NCBI GenBank assembly: GCA_029298735.1
Contig: JANSLP010000005.1
Location: 186,001 to 250,000 of the forward strand
Length of the DNA: 64,000 bases
DNA from: Ophiostoma sp. CBS 140.51
Taxonomy: Eukaryota > Ascomycota > Sordariomycetes > Ophiostomatales > Ophiostomataceae
Direction of reading: 5' to 3'
Shown here: piece after piece, positions 21,381 to 33,822 of the stretch
How positions within the stretch are numbered: the first letter of the stretch is position 1
Layout: each line of letters begins with the position of its first letter
Translations under genes and position numbers: made by a program
Notes under the pieces: model-generated
Seen by the model: only the letters and a program-made list of their open reading frames with translations
Databases searched by the model: none
Told to the model about the DNA's origin: nothing

Positions 21381-24300
21381 CTAGGCATTGCTCTGGGCCT
21401 GTGCCTGGGGTTGAGACATGGGCGAGCTGGAATGGGTCTTGGGGCTCACCGGGCTGATGTAGGAGGTGGGAGCACCAGCCGTGTTCGTGGGAGTGTTGTT
21501 AATGTTGTTGTTGTTGGTCACAACAGCCGGTGTGACGGACGACGAGCTGCGGGAGTGTGTGCTGGCGAAATGCTTGTACTCGGGCGGCGACGAAGACGAC
21601 TGGGCCGGCTGGAAGTACCGGTCAGTGCCGTCGGTCGGGGCAGTCTGGGGAGTGGCGAGACCAGCACCCTTGTCAGCGGCAGCGGTCGTGGTCGGCGGGG
21701 GCGCAAGGCTCTGGATAGGAGGCAGCTGCACCATGTCGAACTTATCGGTAGGCTGGGCGGGCGCCATGACAGGGGCAGGCGCGGTGGTCTGGGCGACGGG
21801 CGGAGCGAGACGCGGGGCGTGCTCGTACTGGTGCTGGACAGGGAACTGCTGATGGGTGTTGCCAGTGGCGTCACGGCTATCACGACGTTCATCATCCGGG
21901 TTCCGGTAATGACTGCCGCCGTGCTCCTGCTGTGAGCCGCCGTAGCTGTGGGCGTGGTGATGGTGGCCGGCGTGAGAGTGGCTGTGAGCATGGCCGTGGC
22001 TTTGACCATAGTAGGCCTGGTTGCTGTGAGTCTGCTGCGAGTAAGGCTGGTAGGTAGTCGTTCGGGGCACCTCCTCAGCGTAGCCACGGCCGTTGTTGTC
22101 GGCGGACAGACGAGAGTACTGCGAAGACGACGAGTGGTGCATGAAGCCTGCCTCGGACTGCGACCGCTGGTGCACATTAGGCCGACGAGCGGCAGCCGAG
22201 GCAGAATTCAGGACGTACTGCGACGTCTCAAGCTGTTGAGCGACTGGTGTGGAACCGAAACGCTGCGGGTTGGGAGCGGGGAGAACGCCATAGCCGGCGG
22301 GGGCGGCGGCAGCATCGTTACTGGGGCCAGAGACACCGCTGGAAGTGCTGTGGTGACGCTCGTGCTCGCGGCGGGCCTCAAAGTCCTGGGCATAGCGGTT
22401 GTCGGTGGCATAGCCACCCTGGATGTGCGACGACTCAGGTGCGGGGCGCTGTGAGTGAGGGTAGAAATCGTTGTGGGTGCTGCCGTACTGATTCGGCTGT
22501 TGAGACTGCATCTGGTGGCGGAGCTGATCCTCGTGGCTGTTGTAGCTGGTCTGGCCTTCGGCATGGCTCTCGCGGATGCCGGCAAAGGCAGGGCGGTGGG
22601 CAAGCTGCATGCGGCCGCTGAAGCCGGGGCGAGGGGCCATGGGGGGCTCGAAACGGTCCGACATACCGCCCATACTATGGTGGTGCCGGTGACCCATGTG
22701 CATGCCGCCTATGCCCATACCCATTCCCTCGTCACCGGTGCGCTGGCGCTTCTCCATGGGAGCCTGTTGGTGGTAGTCCGAGGCGAAAGGACGACTTGAG
22801 GGGGCTAAGTGGTTGTAGTTGTTCGGCTGGCTGCTGCGACGGGCCATGGGGATCGAGTCGGACCGAAGGGCAGATGTGTTGACGGACTGCGAGCGACGGT
22901 GACCACCGGCGGCAAAACCAGACGAAGAGGCAGTACGACGCTTGGTATACGTCTTCTTGGCGGTATTGTTGGAGGCCGGCTCGTCACTGTTGGCGTCTGT
23001 GACAATGTTGGGCAGAATCTCAATGTCAGGGATCTGCTGCAGGCGGCCAGCGTCAATGTCCGACTTGAGACGCTCCACCACCTCAAGAATGCCGGCAGTC
23101 GAAAAGCCGTCACCAATCTGGGCGACCACCCACTCAGGGACAGCAGTGCCGCTCATCTCAGCACGGTCATCATCAAAGTTATCCTCCTCCTCGTCCATAC
23201 CCTCGAAAGTGCGCTTCTTGCCGTTGGCAGCCGACTTGCTGTCCAGACGCATTTGTTCCCGCTTCCGAACGGACAGAGACCAGTCCTTGAGGACAGGGCC
23301 ACGATTCTGCTGGGCGTTGCTATCGCTCCAAGCCTGCACACGGTGGATTTGAGTCTGAACGAGGCCAATCTGGCGCTGGGGATACTCACCACCATTGCGG
23401 TAGCGAGTACGTTGGTAGTGCTTGCGGCAGTAGTGAACCCAGACACCAGTGGGAATCATGCGTGTACAGAGCTTGTTGCGGCCAAAGATGTGCGAGATGG
23501 CCTTGCGGAGTTGCGAGCCAGTCTGGCAGTCGCCGCGGTACATGCACTCGGACGCAGTCTCGAAGTTGACCGGCTGAGTAGCGGCGGCAGTAGGCTGCGA
23601 GTTAGAGGCCTGGCCAGAAAGAGAGCTGGCAGAGTTATGAGTTTGGTGGTTGGTCGAAGCCAAACCAGGAGGGCTTGAATTCATAGGCGAAGAGAAGATG
23701 GCTGGCATCTCGCCGCTGTTCGAGCTCGAATGGCCTGGGTACTCGGAAGAAGCAGCCCGACCACCAGGAGTGGCACGGCTCTGCTCTGGCCCAGTGGGCG
23801 AGCTGGAAGAGCTATCGTGATCCATGCCGTCACTGTGCTGTGATGGTGACGGCGTTGGCTCAGGAATGGGGCCGAAAGTTGGGAAACGCGGGTTGAAAGA
23901 TGATGAGTTGTTGATGGAAGGAAAGTCTGGCGCAGAGACAGCTCTCTTGTGACGATGGCCTTGCAGACTGGCTGGCTGAAGGTAGTCGCCTCTTGACTGC
24001 GAGCGTTGGTGAGAGGAAGAAGAAGGAATCTGGAGTCTGCAGAGTTGATTCTGGTCAGTATTTATAGTTCTCGAAGATTTTTGTATTTTTTTGAGACTCG
24101 TATCACTTTTTCTAAAAGGCAGAAAAAATAAACAAAAAGGAGGCTCTTCTCGCACTTGAGAGAAAAGCGAAGCGGATACAGGACAAAAGAGCAGAGAGAA
24201 AAGAGTGAGAATCAGATGCAAGCGGACGTCTTGTGCATTAAATATGAGAGAACTACCTCCGACGTCGTGTGAAATGAGTTGTTGATGTTTGTTGTTGTTG

Positions 24301-25915
24301 AGGGAAAAGAGAGAGAGAAGAGCTCACGATGAAAGAAATTCTCGTTGTTCGCACATGGGAAAGAGGGTGGGAGGAAGAGAAGAAAACGAGGAAAGAGATA
24401 GGGGAGGGTGAGAGGAAGGGTCGCGGCTGCCAAAAAAATAGTTGCGACGATTTTTGAGGGAAAGGCTTCATTAACATCTAGAAAAGGAAGGAACGACAAG
24501 TGACTCAATGCAAACGGAGCAAGCTCTTGCCTTGCTGGCTGGCGTGGCTTCCATCTTGGGATGAATTTGCTCTTGCGTACGCAGGCCTCCCTCCCTCGTT
24601 GCCAAATATCAACTCAGAGGGAAGGAGCGAAGGGGAGGTTGAGGTGAAAAAAGTGGGAATGGGAAGGTGCGAGGAAGTTGAGGACAATCTCAGATGGACC
24701 TGACTTCCTATTGAGGGAACTACCTCTCAATAGGAAAATGTCGTCATAACCTCAAAACTTCCTTTGCGCGGCCACAACAGAAAATATCGAGGCTACGCAG
24801 TGAGGATCGACGACGTCCACGATGTAAACAGTTACACATGTGCACATACATGCGCAAACTGAATTGAGCATTGTGTAGAGATGCATATCAGGGAGTTCGA
24901 GGATACAAATTGATATAAAACGCGATGATGCGACAATGGGCAAAAGCGATGTAGCCCAACATTGCTACATGGAAATTGTATCTTACCTTGATGGGGTTTG
25001 AAAATATTCGGTTTCCTCTGGCTGTCCTGGCCGCTGGATAAGCATGGCGTCGGAGGGCGATTGGGCACGACCTGGTGACCGCGGACTCGGCTCGGGCGAT
25101 GCGCCCATCGACATATCGTGCCGTGGCCGGACGGGCGTTGGCGATTCTGGCTGGAACTCTTGAGATGGGGACGCCTGTGTTGTCGTAAACGAGTGCTGCT
25201 GCAGCTTGAGTTGGTGCGGGTGCGCCTGTCCTTGTCCTTGCCCTTGTTGTGCCAGACTCGCCGGAATGCCGTTGATGCACGGCTCAGAAATCCGTGTCTC
25301 CAGGAGCGAAAAGTCGGCAATTAGATTTGAGAGTGGCTGATTCTCGGACACAGTCGACAGCGACGAAATGCGTGAGTGGGCGACCGAGTTGTTGGTTGAC
25401 GAGGCGTTGGTGTAGGCCGACGAGAAGCTGCTCCGGCTGTCGGAAAACTTGTGTCGTGGCGATGAGCTGCCCGGCAATGTGGGTGTTGTGTTGAAGTCCA
25501 TGCTCATGTTCATGTTCATCGACTCCGGCAGGACATGCCGTGAGTTTGGTGATGTCTGCTGTTGGACCTGCACCAACTTCTTTGTGTTGTCGAGTGCCAT
25601 GGATAGCGAGTAGCCGCCCGCATCCCACGGTGTCCGGTTCCGGCTCGTCGGCACTCCCCGGGAGTCGCTTGACCGGCGGGATGGTGTCTTTTCCAGTGGT
25701 GTAGCCACCATGCTCGACGGGGCTGTGCTGTCTCTGCTATCTCTGCTGTCTTTGTCGCCTGTCGTCGTTGCTGAGGGCGTCTGCACCGAGTCGGTCAAGT
25801 CTTCGTCGCTGCTGTCTTTCCGTTCGTGGGTCTCGTGGGCCTCGTGAATCAGCTCCAGTTTTGGTTCCATCGCCGCGGCCGTCGAGGCCGTGTTCAGCAT
25901 CGCCGTAACATCCAT
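21381..25915 (-). CDS. ORP1-like fungal regulator (large low-complexity protein with Cys/His block)
   Basis: Two exons (25915-24987 and 24036-21381) encode 1194 residues. The 950-bp intron has a GTAAGA donor and a CTCTGCAG acceptor and joins in phase (ACCCCATCAAG to ACTCCAGATTCC). Residues 1-310 carry MDVTAMLNTAS at the start and RNRTPWDAGGYSLSMAL, typical of fungal proteins annotated ORP1-like. Residues about 468-548 are the most ordered and conserved part: CMYRGDCQTGSQLRKAISHI, then NKLCTRMIPTGVWVHYCRKH and QRTRYR. They hold a C-x5-C ... C-x12-C-x2-H arrangement that could bind a metal. The rest is Ser/Gln/His-rich, including GHAHSHSHAGHHHHAHSYGG near 995-1015. From the family I expect a nuclear/regulatory role (the name derives from a penetration-related Magnaporthe gene), but the molecular function is unknown to me. 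The frame continues open upstream of the acceptor, so a single-exon model would start wrongly within the intron. Confidence 0.75.
24037..24986 (-). other. 950-bp intron of the ORP1-like gene
   Basis: Bounded by GTAAGA and CTGCAG with a CTGAC branch-like motif near the 3' end (ATACTGACCAG). It is long for a fungal intron and includes purine-rich (24300-24480) and mixed stretches. Frames inside it show no coding character. Confidence 0.65.
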
Positions 25916-26815
25916 TTTGGCGGTGTCGTCAATGTGTTGTGTAAAAGGTTGCGTTCTTATAATTCCTTCAAATTCAAAAGTCCTCCGTTTTGGTTTTTAA
26001 TTTCGTTTTTGTCGTTGTATATGTCGTTGATACAGAGGCGAGATCGTCATCTATCAGTCGTGATGTTCAGATATTGAAAATGATATCGTATGTCTTGTAC
26101 GTTGGCCGCCCAAAAGTCTATATCGTTTTGTTGCTGGAAGATGATTTCAAAGGCGAGGTGTGATAAAGGACATGGACGCAGGCCACCCGTTCAATCCGGA
26201 TCGATTAGTTCTCGTTTTCGTTGACTGTTGATTTCGTTGTTGTACAAGAGCCCTGTTCTGGACCGTCTGTTCTTCTTTCCTTCTTTTCAGTCCAATGATT
26301 TCATAACCCGTCGCCGTAAGTAGTTAGGTGAAGAATGTCGTCGGATTCGAAGATTTCCAGGGAAGAAAACAAAAAGAGAAGGCGGCGAGGCGGCGAGCGA
26401 AGGGGGAAGGGACGAGTCCAAATAAGAAGACGAAGGCGGAAAGAAGGGACAGGTGCTTGTTGCAAATCGTCAAATCGTCAAGGCGTCAAGAATCAAAATG
26501 TGGGCGATCCCCAGATTTTTGTGCTTGGTCAGGGGGTTGTTCAAGTTGGTAAAACAAATAGAGAAATAAGAAATAAAAAAAATAAAAGAAATAGAAAAGA
26601 TAAAAAAGATAAAAAGATAAAACGTGGCAGAGCCAAGAGAGGAAAGGAAGGGAGAGAAGTGAAGAAAAGAGAGGGAGAAAAGAATGACAAAAAGAGTAAA
26701 GAGAAGAAAAAGCGTCAATACAGGTCGGCAAGGGGAGACAGGGAACGGAGAAGGAGCTGAAAAGGGAACAGGACCACCGAAAAGAAAAGAAAAGAGATAG
26801 ATGGAAAAGAAAGAA

Positions 26816-26851
26816 GGGGATAGAGAAGGGGATAGAGAAGGGGATAGAGAA
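26816..26851. repeat. Three tandem copies of a 12-bp purine unit
   Basis: GGGGATAGAGAA is repeated three times (a fourth partial GGGG follows) within the purine-rich leader-side region upstream of the ORP1-like gene. Confidence 0.9.
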
Positions 26852-29683
26852 GGGGGGAGCGAAAGATTTCAGGTCTATCCAGAATAAAGGTCAATAGTGC
26901 TCGCGGGATCGACGTTTGAGAGTTGCACTGACGGTCCCCATGAAGATTGAAACGGCCGAAACAACTATGATCCTGGATATGGTGAACAGGTACAATTCTC
27001 TTGCTGTCCCAGCGGTCGAAGATGGCGGTTGTGGTCGAGGTGGTCAAAAAGAAGTTTGGAGAGGAGGTCAATGTCGGAGAGAAAGTCGGGGAGGGTGTTG
27101 GTCTCGGTCTCGAGCTCGAGGGCGATGCTGCTGCAGGTGCTGACGATGGATGGCGGAGAAAGATGTCCCATCGAGCCGGGTACAGGTGAAGCCGAAGAAA
27201 CAAGAAATGTCCAAGCCACCCCACGCTACTCGAGGTCGAGCAAAGTGACGAGAGATACGGAGTGTACTCTGACTTGACTCTAGACTCTAGACCCTCCTCA
27301 AAAGTCTTGACTTCTGACCGGGCTCACCCAGGCTTCGGCTATGTCACGGACGGTCCCACGGACGATGCTGGAATACGACACTCGCTCAGATGCAGATGGT
27401 GACGCCGGGGCTTGAGAGAGAGAAAGAAGGAGAAGTGGGAATTTGGGTTTCAAGCTTCTTTTTTCTTCGTCCCCTTTTGGTGACGGCGGCTGTGATGCTA
27501 ACCGAAGGGGAGGGAGAGGTCTCGATGGCGAGGTGTGATGGATAAGGAAAAAGAAATCAATATAGACAAGGCGAGAGAGAGTGTGTCGAATCGATATGTC
27601 GAAGCGAATATGTCCCAAAAAAAAAAGAAACAAGGTGGAAGTGCCGGAAGAAAAAGGAGGCGGCTGTGTCGTTGTTCGTTGATGTCTGGATATTCAAAAC
27701 AAATACTGAGATGGAAAAGAAAAGAGTGTGTCCACCTGGTCAAGGAGAGGTCGAGGAAGAGAGGACGTGCATCTGGAGAAAGATGGACTTAGGTACGTTT
27801 GGATAGGGCCGGAAAGGGGGGGCGTGTAGTTAAGGAAAAAGACCACGACGGATGGTATGGAGCACTGTCGTAGTAAGGTCGTGGAGGCGAGGAGGGGAGG
27901 GGGAAGAAGGGAAAAGAAGGGGGCGTGTGTGTTTGGTTAAACAATGGTGAAAAAAAGGGTTCTGGAAGCCCTGAGGCAGGAAGTTTTAAGAGAGAGCGTG
28001 TTGGTTCACTTGTAGACGTCCAAAAAAGGGAATGGCAGCGACCCGCAAGGCCTCAAAACAGTATGGAGTAAACGTTGAGAGACAAAACAGGGGCTTCCGA
28101 CAATTGATACTGTCGTGAAGGTGGGGAAGCAAGTAGGGGTGGATGGGGGAGGCCAAAAGGTGTGATAAAAGAGAGACACGAAGATAAAAAGATAGAGAAC
28201 AAAATGGAAGTGGCAGAGAGACAGAAAGACGAGAGGAAGAGAAAGGATGAGGAAACGGTGCTGCGGCGAGCTTTGAGAGGGCGAAGTTGACAATGGCTTT
28301 GGCTGTTCTCGTTCTTCCTTCCTCTCTCCCTCCTGCGTTCACACCCCTGCTCCCCTGCTTGGACGTTCTTTTTTTGGCTTTTGCCTTGCCCTGTCCGCTC
28401 TGGGCCCCGCCCACAGAAACAGACGACGTAACGGAGGAAAGGGAGGGTCTTTGCTGCAAGGACGGTGTTAATCGCCTGGGTCAGAGCAGAACACTGGAAA
28501 ACTGGAAACCAGAGACAGGGTCAGAGTCAAGACAAGACACTTTAAAAAAAGACAAGGGTGTGTAAGGGTATGTAAGGGTATGTGACCCCTCGACCTTTCA
28601 CACCCGGAACCTTTCCCCTTCACCTTTTCTGTTTCTTGTGGGTGCGGGTGCAGGTGCAGGTACAGCACACACACAAACACAGCTGTCCGTGGTGAGCACT
28701 GAGGTGGGTGGAAGACGGGGGGTACGGAGGTGGCTGAGAGCAGCAAAACAGACAAAACAGGAGCAGGACCAGGACCCGGCAAAGCAAAATAAAACATAGG
28801 AAACCAGAGAGAAAAAACAGGTGTTCCTAGCATCTAGCAGTGCAGTGTGTGAGCAAGATTCGGCAGGAAGCAGAGGATGCATAAGGGTAATGCAGGCTGG
28901 CCCTCCTTCTCGGGCAACGTCTTTTTTAGTCAGTCCGTGTATTGTGGTCCTCCAAGACAAGTAAAGTGGAAAGCAACGGGTGCTCCAGTTGGGTTGGTAA
29001 CGTCAGGTCCGGAAGAGGTGGGTAGTGGTGGGAGCAGCTGGGTGGGAGGACGCTGTACTCAGTACGCCTCTTTTAAAAATAAAAATAAATAAATAAATAA
29101 AATAAAACACGAATAAAAAAGAAGGGATTGGAAGGAAGGAGGAAAGAAAACTGTGTGTGTACTGTGTGCAGGTGTGCGTTGCGTGGTGTTCCATCAAAAT
29201 CAACAACGATCAGGAATCTTGACCATTGTTCAAGGTTCTGGCCACTCACAAGGGGACGCTCGGCTTTCTTTCTCTTCTCTTCTTTCTCAGACAGTTGCCA
29301 ACTCAACAAAGAAAAAGTCTTGGAAGCCCAGGTTTCCAGCTGCACGCTAGCAACGGCAAACTGTCAACGTTGTGGTCGCTTTGGAGGCGACGTCAGAAAG
29401 CCGTCTGAACCTTCATGATCTCCACAGGGTTATGCAAGAGGTCTTGGTGTGCAAAAGGTGACCCAAGCCAGGCCCGCCAGGCAAGGGTCTTTTCTCAATG
29501 TCTTGCTTTCTTGACTCGCCTTTTCTCGTTCCCCTACTCCCCCTACATTCAAGCAAAAGCAAATGCACATGCAGGTCTCCGAGATTGTGCTTAGTTTATT
29601 TTGGGGCTTTTTGGTGTTTTCTGCTGTTTTCTGAGTGTATTATTTGAGGTGTATTTTTCTTCCATCTGGGACAGCATGGCAGG

Positions 29684-30133
29684 CTAACGTTTCCACTTGC
29701 GCATGTACGGCGCGTGCAGGGGCGTGCTGGAGCCCGAGGCCCACTGTAGCTTGTGCGGGCGTTCCGTAAAATAGGCACACGAGCAGAAAGAGGGATTCGT
29801 GATGGGAGCTGAGGATGGAAGGCTGCAGGGTTGTGTCCTGTAAATTGTCACGGCGGGTGTTGAAGGCTCACTTGAATATTCGTAAAATATCAGGGGACAT
29901 GTATCTTTCTGGACATTAAAGCTGTGAATAAACACGAGTATGTTCTTGTATGGTCCGCGATTGCGTGCACTCTTGATCTTTGATGGTGGTGGTGACGACG
30001 ACGGAAGACGAGGCGCAGCATGCTGAGGATCGGCGAACTGAGACAGGTATGGGATGCTTGAAACTTGGGGACAAGACAGTTCGTCCAGAACCAGAATGTT
30101 TAGCGCGTCCGTGTTGAAGCTTGAAAAGCACGT
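29684..30133 (-). other. Coding-like open frame ending in TAG, possible exon or gene remnant
   Basis: A stop-free minus-strand frame of 149 codons lies between an in-frame TGA (30134-30136) and a TAG at 29684. Its last 35 codons are strikingly coding-like, with C/G at most third positions: SFCSCAYFTERPHKLQWA followed by SGSSTPLHAPYMRKWKR. A plausible 63-bp intron with GTGAGC donor and TCCTCAG acceptor (29808-29870) would join YEYS to TPITNPSF in frame. There is no good ATG in the frame. The preceding segment (LNILVLDELSCP) is in a different phase from another coding-like stretch just upstream (WIHIWTTERAFQ), which would fit either an intron I cannot place or a decayed gene. I do not recognise the protein. 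Confidence 0.3.
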
Positions 30134-33100
30134 TCAGTGGTCCAGATGTGTATCCACTGTGTACTTGCACTCCAGTCGTCTCCGATAGGCGGCGATTCCA
30201 GCGATTCCAGCTGTCTGGGCCTGGACCGTTGTCCTTTGTTGGGCCTAATTAAACGATCCAACAGCGGACTCGTGGCCCGAGAAATGAAAATACTTTGCAA
30301 CCGTTTTGGCTGTCTGGGCTGTCTGGCCGTTTTGGCGTGTGAAGCAACGTATTTGTGCGTGTTGGTTGTGCGTTGTTGAATTTAGTGCAGGCGAATCACG
30401 GCGAATAAAAATGGCTGCCCTGGCACAGCACATCTGGGCACGCCGGGCCCTGTGTTAGTTTGTTCTGGACACTGGCTTTTCCTTCTCTTTTCGTTCTTTT
30501 TTTCGTCCTTGCGTCCGGTTGGATGGTTGGATGGTTGGACAAAAAGTTATCTCATCATCCCGTTTGCTGTTCAAATGTTCAGCCGTACACGCATTGTTGA
30601 CTCACGGCAGCGAAAAGACGAAAAGACGAAAAGACGAGGAGACGTCTTAACAAAGCTGCAGAACAAAAATAGCAATAAATCCACGCAAAAACAACACAAA
30701 ACCCATCAACAATGAAAAGAATAGCCGCTGTATGGACAGCCGCGGATTCCGAAAAATGCAGCTCAATCAAAAAGTGGTCTTGTTGTTTGCCCGTTCTGTT
30801 GCCTGTCGTTCTATCGTCTATCGTCTTTTTGTTGGCGGCCGAGAAGCTGTGTCTTTCTCGTAATCCCAAACGGGGCGTCCTGGCCGAAGTGGAGGGCAGA
30901 AAGCGAGCCGTCTCTTTGAAAAAAAAAAGAACTGGCTGGGCTTCGGCTGAGATTTTAATTATTAAAAATAAATAAAAACAAAACGTTTTTAAAAATTAGG
31001 ATGGTGGAACAGGCATCGAAAAGGGCCTTGGCTGACTGGCCGCCTGGCGCTTTCTTCTCCCTTTGGGCTGTGTCGTCTGCGTAATACTGAGTAGTTTGAA
31101 TAGTTTTTGGAGGGGCCTCGTATCCGTCGATTTGCACCGTATGTTGCGTTGCAACTTGCTACTGTATGCTGCTGATTTGGCGGAGTTGTGATTCGTAGGG
31201 AGGCGGGCATTGTTTGCTTTTTGCCATTTTGCCTTGGCATTGAAGTGGACCTGGATGCCCTCTTTTTCTTCGATGTTGACTTCCATTTCTGGTGTTTTCT
31301 TTCTTGTCTGTTTATCTCGTTCTTCTTTCCGATTGTTTTGTTGCCCGATCTTTTTTGTCATTGCTTGTCATCGAAAGACCCGACCCTGGGGAAGATCTGG
31401 AAACATTTTGTCGATAATAGTTTGCAATCCCACATTTTTTGGCCCTTTGCTAGTTTGCTAGGCAAAGCAGAACTAGCAAGAAAAGAAAGAACAAAAAAGT
31501 TGATGTTGGAAGTTCCGTGGAAGCCGCCCTCGCCGCTCTCCGTACGTAGTGTGGGAAGTGTGGAATCAAGGCCGAGGCTCTCTCGTCCTAGCTTCTAGAA
31601 ACCCGCCATTCCCCTCCACGGCATTGAATAAGGACCACGAGCCCATCGAGGGCCGATCAACAAACGGCGAGGCTGGTAGGAGGGGTAGTGCGCGAAATGG
31701 CAAGAAAACGGCGAGAAAAGGATGGCGAGATGAGGAAAATAAATAAATAATAATTATAAAAAAATACACAAAGAAAAGGGGCAATCGAGGTTGGCTTCGG
31801 CTTGTTGGTGGTCGGGTCGGGCAAAGAGAATCGAATCGAGAGAGGCGAAAAGAGCACCGATGGAGCGCTTTCCATATTTAGCAAGAGACATCATCGATCG
31901 CCCGGCGTCTGGGCCAGCTCGGGCCAGGCGAGCCAGACTACACAGTGTGCTCGGAGTGCCCTTCGTCTGTAGAGAGGATGACGGCAACTCCCCACAGGAG
32001 TGAATAAGAAATACTGGAGCATCTGGGATTTTCGCCGATTGAAAGAACCAGAAGAACCTGAAGGACCTGAGGGACCCTAACGACCTGAAGACAAGAAAAA
32101 AGGAAGAACCTCTTGAGACTGTCGTCCGATAGCTACTCATAGCTACTCCGAGCTAGAACGTCGATGATCATCGTGCCCTCCACAAACCCCACAGGGCGCG
32201 TTTTGGCCCCTTGTGGTCGGCGTCTTTTCGTCTTTTTTCGCGTCTGTTTTGTTCTCTTTTGTTGTTTTCCATCTTTTTTCATGTGCTCCCTGTTTATTCC
32301 GTCCTTTTTTTCTGGGGCGCCCGAGTGAAGCCAGTGGAGGTTGCGCGTTGCGTACGCCTCTTGGAACACGGCGTACACATATACGCACACCGCGCGCGTA
32401 CATATTCGTATGCAGAGAGTGTGCTCAAGGACGTGCTGCACCTTTTCTCGCTGCACTTCTTATCTGCACGCATCAACACATCATATCGATGCTGTGCTTG
32501 TTACTGGAAGTCGGATAGTGATAGGGCTACACAAAAGCCAGCGGTTTTTTTGGTGTTTGTGCTCTCGTACGCTGTGCAATGGCCGCGTTCCTGCGGCTTG
32601 TCTCTGCTGCCAGGTTTTTCTCTTTCTCTCTTCCTCCTTTACTGTGTAATGATCTGATGGGGCTTGCTGGGGCGTACTTGTTTAAGCAACCGCCCAACTG
32701 CCCAAACGACGAGAAGTATTTCCGAGAATGACATAAAGCTGAGGAAGATGGAGTGAGAGACTTTTCGTCCTTTTCGTCTTTTTCGTCCCATTGGGGGCTT
32801 GCGAGCTTGGAGGGGTCACTGCTGCTGGGGCTGCTTGCCAGCTTGCGTCGTTTGTCGTCTTATGCAGGTGGTGCAGTGTGCGTGCATGCACGCATCCCAC
32901 TTGCATCCTGCTTGCATTCCCAATTCTCACCTCAAAAGACTGCAAGACGACTGCAAGAGAATCTCAACTTGGGAGCCAAGTCAGGGATGGGCTGATTCGC
33001 GGATTGGAGAGAGCTTGGGACTTGGGAGGGGGGATGTCGCGATTGGCCGCTGCGAGGCTTTGGGCTGTTGTTTCAGATGTGCTTGAGACGGCAAGGGGGT

Positions 33101-33792
33101 GTGCGCGGTGCGGCAGGGGTGGAGATGGAGGGGCTTCTGACTTTCAGGATGGGGAGGGGAGGGAGAGAAAAAGAGAGCCTAGCAGGGGGGCGATGCCGAC
33201 GCCTTTCCGAAAAGAAAGACAAAAAAGATCCCTGGGCATCTCAGATTGGTTGGTGTGATGGTTGTTCTTGTCGACAGACGAGACGCAGAAAGAGCTGGGA
33301 TATAAAACGGAAAGCGGGAATCGAAATCGTCGTGGACGGCTGAGAATGGAGGCCAACATCTGTCTTTTTGTTAGTTATGGACGTAGCAGCGTGGCACAGA
33401 AAATAACAGGCGGCAGACGCAAGCGCAGGCAGCGAAGCAAAGCAGACGGACAAGCAGCACACACGCAGGACGATGCATATTCATATACCTTGGTATGCCT
33501 TTGTGAGTTGATGCAGATGGATGCATAGAACGGGTAGAAGGCGCGGAAGAAGCAGCAGGGACGCGGGATGCTGTCGAACTGGATAGACTGCCGCTTTGTG
33601 CTTTGTGGCATAGCCATCGTCTTTCGTCCCCGATGCGACGGTGCTCAACGTCAGACGGCGGCCTCTCGGCGACGAGAGAGCACATATCTAAGATAGAGTA
33701 TCGGGGTCTATCGTCAACCTCGATGCGTTTCAGTACTTGCCTCCATCCAGACTTTCTGCCCGCGGCACAGAGGCACAGGATCGCCTTGGGCC

Positions 33793-33822
33793 AGGGTCAA
33801 CAAGGGTCAACAAGGGTCAAAA
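33793..33822. repeat. Three tandem copies of a 10-bp unit
   Basis: AGGGTCAACA is repeated head to tail (the third copy ends AAAA instead of AACA) in gene-poor sequence. Confidence 0.85.
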
